Assembly: GCA_017561085.1 (NCBI GenBank)
Contig: JAFZDQ010000043.1
Span: forward strand, 1 to 57,514
Direction of reading: 5' to 3'
DNA: 57,514 bases
DNA from: Lachnospiraceae bacterium
Lineage (GTDB): Bacteria > Bacillota > Clostridia > Lachnospirales > Lachnospiraceae
The notes beneath the pieces are model-generated. The model did not search any database. It was not told the origin of the DNA and saw only the letters and a program-made list of their open reading frames with translations. How positions within the stretch are numbered: the first letter of the stretch is position 1; each line of letters starts with the position of its first letter. A program made the position numbers and the translations under genes. This document shows, piece by piece, positions 50,779-57,514 of this stretch.

Positions 50779-52182
50779 ATGTTATTTTCGAGTATTCCGT
50801 TTTTATATTATTTTCTGCCCGTTGTATTGATTTTATATTTTATTGCCCCGAAGGGATTGAAAAATGCGGTTCTTTTACTTGCAAGTCTTTTCTTTTATGC
50901 CTGGGGCGAACCTAAATATGTACTGCTCATGATAGCCTCAATCATTATCGGATACCTATCCGGCCTCTTGATTGAGGCTTTTCGCGAACAAAGGATTTCC
51001 AAAATAATCCTGGGCATATCGGTAGGGATCAATCTGGGGTTTTTGGCATATTTCAAGTATGCGGACTTTTTTATTGAAAATTTTAATACCGTAACGGGAC
51101 TTTCCGTTCCGTTTCTTAAGATTGCCCTGCCGATTGGTATCAGCTTTTATACCTTCCAGATTTTAAGTTACAGTGTGGATGTGTACCGCGGGGATGTACC
51201 GGCGCAGAAAAATCCGGTAAGTCTGGCAGCCTATGTTGCCATGTTCCCTCAGCTGATTGCAGGTCCCATTGTGCGGTATGCGAATATTGCGGAGGAATTA
51301 AAAGAGCGGACCCATAGCTTTGAGAACTTTGCCCTTGGTATCAGACGTTTCATTTTTGGTCTTGCGAAAAAGATTCTGATTGCCAATACCTTAGGGGAGC
51401 TTTGTGATATTTTTAAAGCTTCCGAAGAAAAGTCGGTGTTGTTTTTCTGGTTTTACGGGATCGCTTTTGCCCTTCATATTTATTTTGATTTTTCCGGTTA
51501 CAGTGACATGGCAATCGGCCTCGGAAGAGTATTCGGTTTTCATTTTGCGGAGAACTTTGATTACCCCTATATTTCAAAAAGTGTGACTGAGTTCTGGAGA
51601 CGCTGGCATATGTCCCTTGGCTCCTGGTTCCGGGATTATCTGTATATTCCCCTGGGCGGAAACAGAGTACCCAAGGCGCGTTGGTTTTTCAATATTTTCG
51701 TGGTTTGGTTCAGCACCGGTTTCTGGCACGGGGCTTCCTGGAACTTTATCGTTTGGGGACTTTATTTTGCGGTTCTTCTGGTGTTTGAAAAGATGTACCT
51801 TCTGAAAAAGCTGGAGAACAGCAGGGTCCTTTCCAGAGTTTATGTGCTGTTTACCGTGTTAATCAGCTTCGTGATATTTAATGCGGCGGATATGAAGGAA
51901 GCATTTACCTATATCGGCGGCATGTTCGGTATTGGCGGAGTGCCCTTTATGACAAAAGAGTTTGTGTATTATCTGCGAAGCTATGGCGTGGTGCTGCTTT
52001 TGGCTATTGTGGGAGCCACACCCCTTGTAAAACAAACAGTTCTTAAAATAAGTAACAGAAATACAAACAGCCAAAAGGCAGTAAATATAGCCGAGCCGGT
52101 TCTTTTGGTGCTGCTTATGCTTGTGATGACGGCTTATCTGGTGGATGGCTCGTTCAATCCGTTTTTGTATTTCAGATTCTAG
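50779..52182 (+). CDS. MBOAT-family membrane O-acyltransferase
   Basis: Membrane-bound O-acyltransferase of 467 residues with about ten helices. Family motifs are PIGISFYTFQILSYSVDVYRGD, the FPQLIAGPIVRY block, and EFWRRWHMSLGSWFRDYLYIPLGGNR, with the catalytic His in FWHGASWNFIVWG. It resembles AlgI/DltB-like acetyltransferases, which move an acetyl group across the membrane onto surface glycans. The DHHW protein downstream (26 bases) is the expected partner for the outer-face step. Confidence 0.95.
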   Translation: MLFSSIPFLYYFLPVVLILYFIAPKGLKNAVLLLASLFFYAWGEPKYVLLMIASIIIGYLSGLLIEAFREQRISKIILGISVGINLGFLAYFKYADFFIENFNTVTGLSVPFLKIALPIGISFYTFQILSYSVDVYRGDVPAQKNPVSLAAYVAMFPQLIAGPIVRYANIAEELKERTHSFENFALGIRRFIFGLAKKILIANTLGELCDIFKASEEKSVLFFWFYGIAFALHIYFDFSGYSDMAIGLGRVFGFHFAENFDYPYISKSVTEFWRRWHMSLGSWFRDYLYIPLGGNRVPKARWFFNIFVVWFSTGFWHGASWNFIVWGLYFAVLLVFEKMYLLKKLENSRVLSRVYVLFTVLISFVIFNAADMKEAFTYIGGMFGIGGVPFMTKEFVYYLRSYGVVLLLAIVGATPLVKQTVLKISNRNTNSQKAVNIAEPVLLVLLMLVMTAYLVDGSFNPFLYFRF

Positions 52183-52208
52183 TGTGAAAGGTCCGGTAGG
52201 AATTTTTT

Positions 52209-53309
52209 ATGACCACGAAAACGAAAAATAAAGTAGTGACAATTTGCATAGCGGTTCTTTTGGCAGGGATATTCCTTTGGTGTCTGTGTCGGCCGGCCGA
52301 TGCTTTTTCTGATAGTGAGAGGCGTGCCCTGGCGCAGTTTCCGGAGCTTTCCGCTGAAACGGTTTTGTCCGGGAAATTTATGACGGAATTTGAGAGCTAT
52401 ACGCTGGACCAGTTTCCTTTGCGCGATAAACTCCGTACCTTAAAGGCCGTTTGTGCCTTTTACCTTTTCGGACAAAAGGATAATCACGATATTTATCTGG
52501 CGCAGGGGTATGCAAGCAAGCTGGAGTATCCCATGAAGGAAGAGGCCATGGAGCGGGCGGCGGGACGTTTTGCCTATGTGTATGATAAATATTTGAAAGA
52601 AAATGATGCCAAGGTGTATTTCAGTATTATCCCCGATAAGAATTATTTCCTGGCGGAAGCAAACGGCTATCCGGCATTGTCTTATGAGACTTTTTTTGAA
52701 GAAATGAAGAAAGATATGTCCTTTGCGGAATATATTGATATAACGGGCCTTCTTACGCTTAAGGATTTTTACCGGACGGATACCCATTGGAAGCAGGAAA
52801 ACCTGATTCCCGTAGCCGGGGCTCTGGGAGAAGCAATGGGAACACCGCTTTCAGGGGAGTACCGGGTAGAGACGCTGGATTATCCTTTTTACGGCGTGTA
52901 TTACGGACAGTCGGCGCTTCCGCTTGCGGCAGAAGAAATCAAGTACCTGACAAGCAAAGCGTTAGAGAACTGCAAGGTATTTGATTTCCAGAATAACAAA
53001 GAAACCACGGTATATGACATGGAAAAGGCTTACGGCAAAGACCCCTATGAGATGTTTTTGTCAGGCTCCCTGTCTCTGATGACGGTAGAAAATCCGAATG
53101 CAACTACGGAAAAAGAACTGATTTTGTTCCGGGATTCCTTCGGCAGCAGCATTGCGCCCTTATTTGCAGAGGGATATCGTAAAATAACGCTGGTAGACAT
53201 CCGTTACATCCACCCTGATTTGCTGGGAAGATATATTGAATTCGGCGGTCAGGACGTATTGTTTTTGTACAGTACCCTTGTGTTAAACAATGGAGAAACG
53301 ATGAAGTAA
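52209..53309 (+). CDS. DHHW-family protein (AlgX/DltD-like)
   Basis: Protein of 366 residues with one N-terminal membrane anchor (about 10-25) and an extracellular SGNH-like domain. RALAQFPELSAETVLSGKFM is the usual family start, DQFPLRDKL follows, and the catalytic motif is RTDTHWKQENL. The Ser is expected in LFRDSFGSSIAPL. Such proteins complete O-acetylation with an adjacent MBOAT. It is the last gene of the lipoprotein-MBOAT-DHHW set, whose target glycan is not encoded here. Confidence 0.9.
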   Translation: MTTKTKNKVVTICIAVLLAGIFLWCLCRPADAFSDSERRALAQFPELSAETVLSGKFMTEFESYTLDQFPLRDKLRTLKAVCAFYLFGQKDNHDIYLAQGYASKLEYPMKEEAMERAAGRFAYVYDKYLKENDAKVYFSIIPDKNYFLAEANGYPALSYETFFEEMKKDMSFAEYIDITGLLTLKDFYRTDTHWKQENLIPVAGALGEAMGTPLSGEYRVETLDYPFYGVYYGQSALPLAAEEIKYLTSKALENCKVFDFQNNKETTVYDMEKAYGKDPYEMFLSGSLSLMTVENPNATTEKELILFRDSFGSSIAPLFAEGYRKITLVDIRYIHPDLLGRYIEFGGQDVLFLYSTLVLNNGETMK

Positions 53310-53414
53310 CTGACCGGACCGGGAAGATAATCCGTGACAAAGTGATTTTTTAGGCGTATGATAATCTGGTGTGTAAAAAGAATTGTCAGAATGACAGTAA
53401 GGAGATGACAGAAG

Positions 53415-54785
53415 GTGTCGAAGTTATTCATAAAAGATTGGATATTTTATAAACTGGTAGCAAGTATTGCCATACCCATAGCCCTGCAGGGCCTGATTAC
53501 CACAGGTGTCAATATGATGGATACCATCATGATCGGAAAGGTAGGGGAAACCCAGCTTTCGGCGGTATCTTTGGCGAACTCCTTTATCAGTATTTTTCAT
53601 ATCTTTTGTATGGGAATCGGAATGGGGGCATCGGTACTGGTAGCCCGCTACTATGGAATGAAGGACAATGATTCCCTGAAAAAAACCGTGACTATTATGC
53701 TTAGGCTTTGTCTGGCCATGTCCACACTGTTTTGCGTGGCGACGATTTTTTTGCCAAGACAGATTATGATGATATATACCACGGAAGAAAACATTATTGC
53801 AAACGGTGCAATTTATTTGGAATATTCCGTGATTACGTATTTCCTTTTGGGATTATCCCTGACCTGTACCATTGTACTTAGAAACGTGGGACAGGTAAAG
53901 ATTCCTCTTTATACATCAATAGCGGCATTCTTCATTAATGTGGGTGCCAATTACATATTCATCTTCGGTAAATGCGGCGCCCCCAGAATGGAAGTTGCGG
54001 GTGCGGCGGTAGGAACGCTGGTTGCCAGAATTTTCGAGTTCTCCGTGATTTGCGGCTATCTTTTATTTAAGGATAAGGAAATCAGCTACCGCATCAAGGA
54101 TTTGTTTGCGCCGGTGGGCAAGCTGTGGAAGGAATATATCCGTATCAGTATTCCGGTACTGATTAGTGACGGTATCCTGGCACTGGGAAACAATTCCGTG
54201 GCCATGGTAATCGGAAGACTGGGCGAAAACTTTGTGGCGGCAAACGCGGTTACGACGGTAACCCAGCAGCTCAGCTCCGTAATGATTCAGGGCTTTTCCC
54301 AGGCGGGAGCCATTGTTACCGGCTACACCTTGGGTGAAGGAGACCGGGAAAAAGCACACCGTCAGGGCTATGCCTTCCTGGGCATCGGTATTTTGTTTGG
54401 TCTGATTGCGGCGGGTATTATTATGCTGATTAGCGGACCTATGATAAGCGCTTATAATTTATCTCCCCAGACACAGGAAATTGCGTGGCAGCTGATGGTT
54501 TCCATCAGTATTATCGTGGTATTCCAGGCGACCAACAGTATTATGACCAAGGGCGTTTTACGAGGCGGCGGCGATACCAAAATCCTGATGGCCGCAGACA
54601 ATATCTTCTTGTGGGTGGCATCCTTGCCTCTTGGTATTTTGGCAGGTCTGGTGCTTCATTTACCTGCGTTTTGGATTTATTTCTTCTTAAAGATTGATCA
54701 GGTATTAAAGGCCATCTGGTGTGTCATCCGTCTTCGAAGCGGTAAATGGATTAAAAAGATTAAATCCGGTGCGGAAATGGCATAG
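53415..54785 (+). CDS. MATE-family efflux transporter
   Basis: Multidrug and toxic compound extrusion transporter of 456 residues with 12 helices. ALQGLITTGVNMMDTIMIGKVGETQLSAVSLANS (in parts: LQGLITTGVNMMDTIMIGK) and the second-half AVTTVTQQLSSVMIQGFSQAGAIVTG-type motifs fit the NorM/DinF superfamily. It should use a Na+ or H+ gradient. GTG 53415 has AAGGAG 10 bases upstream. It stands alone between the acetylation set and cysK. Confidence 0.92.
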   Translation: MSKLFIKDWIFYKLVASIAIPIALQGLITTGVNMMDTIMIGKVGETQLSAVSLANSFISIFHIFCMGIGMGASVLVARYYGMKDNDSLKKTVTIMLRLCLAMSTLFCVATIFLPRQIMMIYTTEENIIANGAIYLEYSVITYFLLGLSLTCTIVLRNVGQVKIPLYTSIAAFFINVGANYIFIFGKCGAPRMEVAGAAVGTLVARIFEFSVICGYLLFKDKEISYRIKDLFAPVGKLWKEYIRISIPVLISDGILALGNNSVAMVIGRLGENFVAANAVTTVTQQLSSVMIQGFSQAGAIVTGYTLGEGDREKAHRQGYAFLGIGILFGLIAAGIIMLISGPMISAYNLSPQTQEIAWQLMVSISIIVVFQATNSIMTKGVLRGGGDTKILMAADNIFLWVASLPLGILAGLVLHLPAFWIYFFLKIDQVLKAIWCVIRLRSGKWIKKIKSGAEMA

Positions 54786-54873
54786 AAGAGTATTATTTGG
54801 GAATAGTGTATCATAAAAGGATATCAAAAAGTCCGGTGACAGAACCGGGCAGAATGGGCAAGGAGAGCTTCGG

Positions 54874-55809
54874 ATGCGTAAAATTGTAGAAAGTGCCATC
54901 GAATTAATCGGAAATACACCGCTGTTAAAAGCAGACCGTTTTGCAGGGAAAGCAGGTGTAAATCAAGCAACCATATTGACGAAACTGGAGTATTTAAACC
55001 CTACCGGGTCCGTGAAAGACCGGGCAGCCTTTGCTATGATTGCGGATGCGGAGGAAAAAGGAATTTTAAAGCCGGGCGCAACCATCATTGAGCCTACCAG
55101 CGGAAATACCGGTATCGGTATCGCAGCGGTAGCAACAGCGAAAGGCTATCGCGCCATTTTGACACTTCCCGATACCATGAGTGAGGAACGCAGAACCCTG
55201 CTTCGCGCTTATGGCGCAGAGCTTGTGCTTACGGAAGGTGCGAAGGGTATGTCCGGCGCCATTGCAAAGGCAGAAGCGCTGAAGGAAGAAATTCCCGGAG
55301 CGGTTATTCTGGGTCAGTTTGAAAACCCCGCCAATCCGGAGATTCACAGGCAAACCACCGGTCCCGAAATCTGGGAACAGACAGACGGAGCAGTTGATAT
55401 TTTTGTAGCGGGAGCAGGCACCGGCGGTACAATTACCGGTATCGGAGCCTATTTAAAAGAGAAAAATCCAAATATCAAAATCGTGGCGGTAGAGCCGGCA
55501 GGAAGTCCCTTTTTATCACAGGGGAAAGCAGGAGCCCACAAAATTCAGGGAATCGGAGCCGGTTTCAAGCCTGTTATTTTGGATATGGATGTGATAGATG
55601 AAGTGATGCCGATTGCGGATGAAGATGCCCTTACCTTCGGAAGACTTTTTGCCAAAACCGAAGGAATTTTGGTGGGCATTTCATCGGGAGCAGCTTTGAA
55701 GGCGGCGGAAATCCTTGCAAACAGAGAAGAAAATGCAGGAAAGACCATCGTTGTATTATTGCCTGATTCCGGTGACCGATATTTATCAACGGAATTATTT
55801 CAAGAATAA
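54874..55809 (+). CDS. cysK: Cysteine synthase A
   Basis: O-acetylserine sulfhydrylase of 311 residues, which makes cysteine from O-acetylserine and sulfide. Pyridoxal phosphate is bound by Lys48 in NPTGSVKDRAA. The substrate loop is PTSGNTGIGIA, the phosphate loop is GAGTGGTITGIG, and GISSGAALKAA supports the ring nitrogen. AAGGAG lies upstream. A terminator follows, so it is a single-gene unit. A regulator for sulfur is not seen nearby. Confidence 0.95.
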   Translation: MRKIVESAIELIGNTPLLKADRFAGKAGVNQATILTKLEYLNPTGSVKDRAAFAMIADAEEKGILKPGATIIEPTSGNTGIGIAAVATAKGYRAILTLPDTMSEERRTLLRAYGAELVLTEGAKGMSGAIAKAEALKEEIPGAVILGQFENPANPEIHRQTTGPEIWEQTDGAVDIFVAGAGTGGTITGIGAYLKEKNPNIKIVAVEPAGSPFLSQGKAGAHKIQGIGAGFKPVILDMDVIDEVMPIADEDALTFGRLFAKTEGILVGISSGAALKAAEILANREENAGKTIVVLLPDSGDRYLSTELFQE

Positions 55810-55812
55810 AAG

Positions 55813-55852
55813 TCCCGTGAGAGTATGGAATCTCCTCGCGGGATTCTTTTTT
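55813..55852 (+). terminator. Terminator after cysK
   Basis: TCCCGTGAG (55813-55821) pairs with CTCGCGGGA (55835-55843, one G-U), followed by TTCTTTTTT. Confidence 0.75.
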
Positions 55853-55876
55853 CCTTCAAGGGAAATACTTAAAGTG

Positions 55877-55905
55877 TTGACAAAACAAACTTGTTGCGCT
55901 ATAGT
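55877..55905 (+). promoter_or_regulatory. Strong sigma-A promoter of ddh
   Basis: TTGACA (55877-55882), exactly 17 bases, TATAGT (55900-55905). Initiation would be near 55912, which excludes the upstream in-frame ATG at 55891. Confidence 0.75.
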
Positions 55906-55944
55906 GTTCCTAAACAGAACTACTTTTGGAAAGGAAGAGTGATT

Positions 55945-56931
55945 ATGAGTATACGTGTAGGAATTTTAGGATACGGAAATCTTGGCAGAGGTGTGGAATG
56001 TGCCGTGAAACAAAATGAGGACATGGAGTTAAAGGCAGTCTTTACCAGACGTGCACCGGAAAGTGTGAAAATCCTCACCGAATCCGCCAAAGTATATTCT
56101 ATTGATGATATTTTAACCATGAAGGACGAAATTGATGTGCTGGTAATCTGTGGAGGCAGTGCAACCGATTTGCCCGTCCAGACACCCGAATATGTGAAAT
56201 ATTTTAACGTAATTGACAGCTTTGATACCCATGCAAGAATCCCTGAGCATTTTGCAAATGTAGATGCAAATGCACAGCAGTCCGGCAAAGTCGGCATTAT
56301 CTCCGTAGGCTGGGACCCCGGTATGTTCTCTTTAAACAGGGTTTACGGAAATGCAATTCTTCCCATGGGATGCGATTATACCTTCTGGGGTAAGGGCGTA
56401 AGCCAGGGACACTCCGATGCCATCCGCCGTATTGAAGGCGTGGCTGACGCAAAGCAGTACACCATTCCCGTACCGGAAGCACTGGCGCAGGTGAGAGCAG
56501 GAGAGACACCGGAGCTTACCACCCGTCAGAAACATACCAGAGAGTGCTTCGTAGTGGCGAAGGAAGGTGCAGACCTTGCCCGGATCGAAAAAGAAATCAA
56601 AGAAATGCCCAATTATTTTGCGGATTATGATACTACCGTAAACTTTATTTCCCAGGAAGAATTAGTGAAGAACCACAGCGGAATTCCCCACGGCGGTTTT
56701 GTCATCCGCAGCGGCAAAACAGGCTGGAACAATGAAAATACACACATTGTGGAATACAGCCTGAAGTTAGATTCCAATCCGGAATTCACCGCCAGCGTAC
56801 TTGTTGCTTATGCCAGAGCGGCATACCGCATGAACAAAGAAGGTATGAAGGGTTGCAAAACCGTATTTGATGTGGCACCTGCTTATCTTTGTGCCCAGAG
56901 CGGAGAGTATTTAAGAGCTCACTTATTATAG
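55945..56931 (+). CDS. ddh: meso-Diaminopimelate dehydrogenase
   Basis: NADPH-dependent enzyme of 328 residues that makes meso-diaminopimelate from tetrahydrodipicolinate in a single step, for lysine and cell wall. The Rossmann start is RVGILGYGNLGRGVE. VICGGSATDLP, NVIDSFDTHARIP, SVGWDPGMFSLNR and GVSQGHSDAIRRI are diagnostic DapDH blocks. The length agrees with the family (about 325). ATG 55945 follows AAGGAAGAG; the longer frame begins upstream of the predicted transcription start. Monocistronic with its own terminator. Confidence 0.96.
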   Translation: MSIRVGILGYGNLGRGVECAVKQNEDMELKAVFTRRAPESVKILTESAKVYSIDDILTMKDEIDVLVICGGSATDLPVQTPEYVKYFNVIDSFDTHARIPEHFANVDANAQQSGKVGIISVGWDPGMFSLNRVYGNAILPMGCDYTFWGKGVSQGHSDAIRRIEGVADAKQYTIPVPEALAQVRAGETPELTTRQKHTRECFVVAKEGADLARIEKEIKEMPNYFADYDTTVNFISQEELVKNHSGIPHGGFVIRSGKTGWNNENTHIVEYSLKLDSNPEFTASVLVAYARAAYRMNKEGMKGCKTVFDVAPAYLCAQSGEYLRAHLL

Positions 56932-56939
56932 AATTTGTT

Positions 56940-56979
56940 ACGGACATGATACCCCAATCGATATCATGTCCGTGTTTTG
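56940..56979 (+). terminator. Terminator after ddh
   Basis: ACGGACATGATA (56940-56951) pairs perfectly with TATCATGTCCGT (56962-56973) over a 10-base loop, followed by GTTTTGTT. Confidence 0.85.
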
Positions 56980-57008
56980 TTGTGGGAAAGGTCTTTTTAT
57001 GTTACAAT
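56980..57008 (+). promoter_or_regulatory. Predicted promoter of the decarboxylase-family gene
   Basis: TTGTGG (56980-56985), 17 bases, TACAAT (57003-57008), 40 bases before the next start codon. Confidence 0.5.
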
Positions 57009-57047
57009 GAATTGTTACGGTAGTATTCAATTAGCGGGATGCATAGA

Positions 57048-57514
57048 ATGAGTAAAGATTTAATCGGACAATTAACTGAATATACGGCCGGTGATGCTTA
57101 CCCCTTTCATATGCCCGGGCACAAAAGAAGTCCGGAAAGCGGCCCTTTGCGCGCTTTATATGAAGTGGATATTACGGAAATCGACGGCTTTGACAACCTG
57201 CATCAGCCGGAGGAGATTTTGCTGGAAGCACAAAAGAGGGCAGCAAGTCTTTATGGTTCTGAAGAAACCTACTTTTTGATAAACGGAAGTACTTGTGGTA
57301 TTTTAAGTGCCGTATCCGCGGTTGCACATCGCGGAAAAATCTTAATTATGGCGCGGAATTGTCACAAGGCAGCATATCATGCGGCATTTATCAATCATTT
57401 GGATGTGGAATATATTTATCCTAAATTGACAGACCGTGGTCTGGCAGGAGGAATCAGCGCCCGGGAAGTGGAGGAGCAGCTCCTTGAAATTGCGGGTAGG
57501 AAACAGATTTCGCC
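57048..57514 (+). CDS. Orn/Lys/Arg decarboxylase-family PLP enzyme (partial, 5' end)
   Basis: The first ~155 codons of a fold-type I pyridoxal-phosphate enzyme; the gene runs off the window. From ATG 57048 it reads SKDLIGQLTEYTAGDAYPFH, then MPGHKRSPES, EIDGFDNLHQPEEILLEAQ, LINGSTCGILSAVSAV and ARNCHKAAYHA. FHMPGHK and the NGSTxG / R-N-x-H-K blocks are specific for the SpeA/CadA-like Orn/Lys/Arg decarboxylase group of Gram-positives. The PLP Lys lies beyond the end. It could make cadaverine, putrescine or agmatine; being next to ddh (lysine precursor) does not settle which. Confidence 0.9.
   Translation, partial: MSKDLIGQLTEYTAGDAYPFHMPGHKRSPESGPLRALYEVDITEIDGFDNLHQPEEILLEAQKRAASLYGSEETYFLINGSTCGILSAVSAVAHRGKILIMARNCHKAAYHAAFINHLDVEYIYPKLTDRGLAGGISAREVEEQLLEIAGRKQIS

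Noticed and set aside
1-57514. tRNA, rRNA, CRISPR arrays, intact insertion sequences and known riboswitches.
   Set aside because: None was recognised on reading both strands. Short or divergent RNAs could be missed by eye; tRNAscan and Rfam searches would be decisive.

Overview
The window looks like a chromosomal segment of a Clostridia-class Firmicute, most likely a gut-type Lachnospiraceae. Gene order is almost entirely co-directional (+ strand), Shine-Dalgarno sites are strong (AGGAGG type), promoters are of the TTGACA/TATAAT type, and GC is moderate. Several families found here are typical of that group: a TatD-linked short radical SAM protein, a TIGR04002-like ECF S component, MBOAT/DHHW pairs, meso-diaminopimelate dehydrogenase, and heterodimeric ABC exporters. 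No rRNA, tRNA, CRISPR array or intact insertion sequence was seen. The assignment comes from reading the sequence, not from a database search.

Layout. 0.1-4.3 kb: a metallo-beta-lactamase-fold hydrolase, a lipoprotein, two GNAT acetyltransferases, and a small phage-like cassette (HTH protein plus an ORF6N/PLD-like protein split by a -1 frameshift). 4.4-12 kb: two tandem esterases behind a structured leader, a membrane diguanylate cyclase, a DUF3298-type lipoprotein, and a phosphodiesterase/esterase/APH-like kinase run. 12-16.6 kb: a MerR-like regulator divergent from a two-gene ABC exporter, with palindromes in the shared control region. 16.6-22.5 kb: a carbohydrate operon (GH31, right-handed beta-helix protein, SGNH esterase, AAC(3)-fold acetyltransferase). 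22.5-23.1 kb: a reverse-strand toxin-antitoxin locus whose toxin seems internally deleted. 23.2-28.5 kb: a membrane acyltransferase, a heterodimeric ABC exporter with one degenerate ATP site, and a truncated MFS gene.

28.6-35.1 kb is a complete phosphate-starvation operon, pstS-pstC-pstA-pstB-phoU followed by its response regulator and sensor kinase, with a Pho-box-like repeat upstream and a repeat-family terminator downstream. 35.1-41.4 kb holds a MarR regulator with twin operators and a flavodoxin, an AraC/GyrI-like regulator, a Nudix hydrolase, an XRE-TM regulator with a CPBP protease, and a second beta-helix paralogue. 41.4-50.1 kb has an ABC exporter, an AGCS amino acid:Na+ symporter, a pyridoxal kinase with an ECF S component (vitamin B6 salvage), a radical SAM protein, a cytoplasmic GH2 glycosidase and an NhaC antiporter. 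50.1-57.5 kb has a surface O-acetylation set (lipoprotein, MBOAT, DHHW), a MATE exporter, cysteine synthase, DAP dehydrogenase and the start of an Orn/Lys/Arg decarboxylase-family gene that runs off the end.

The most unusual features are the paralogous, signal-less beta-helix proteins (one in an operon with GH31, SGNH and AAC(3)-fold enzymes), the deleted toxin with an intact antitoxin and operator, the frameshifted ORF6N-PLD gene, and a palindromic repeat with two near-identical copies 23 kb apart, both acting as terminators.
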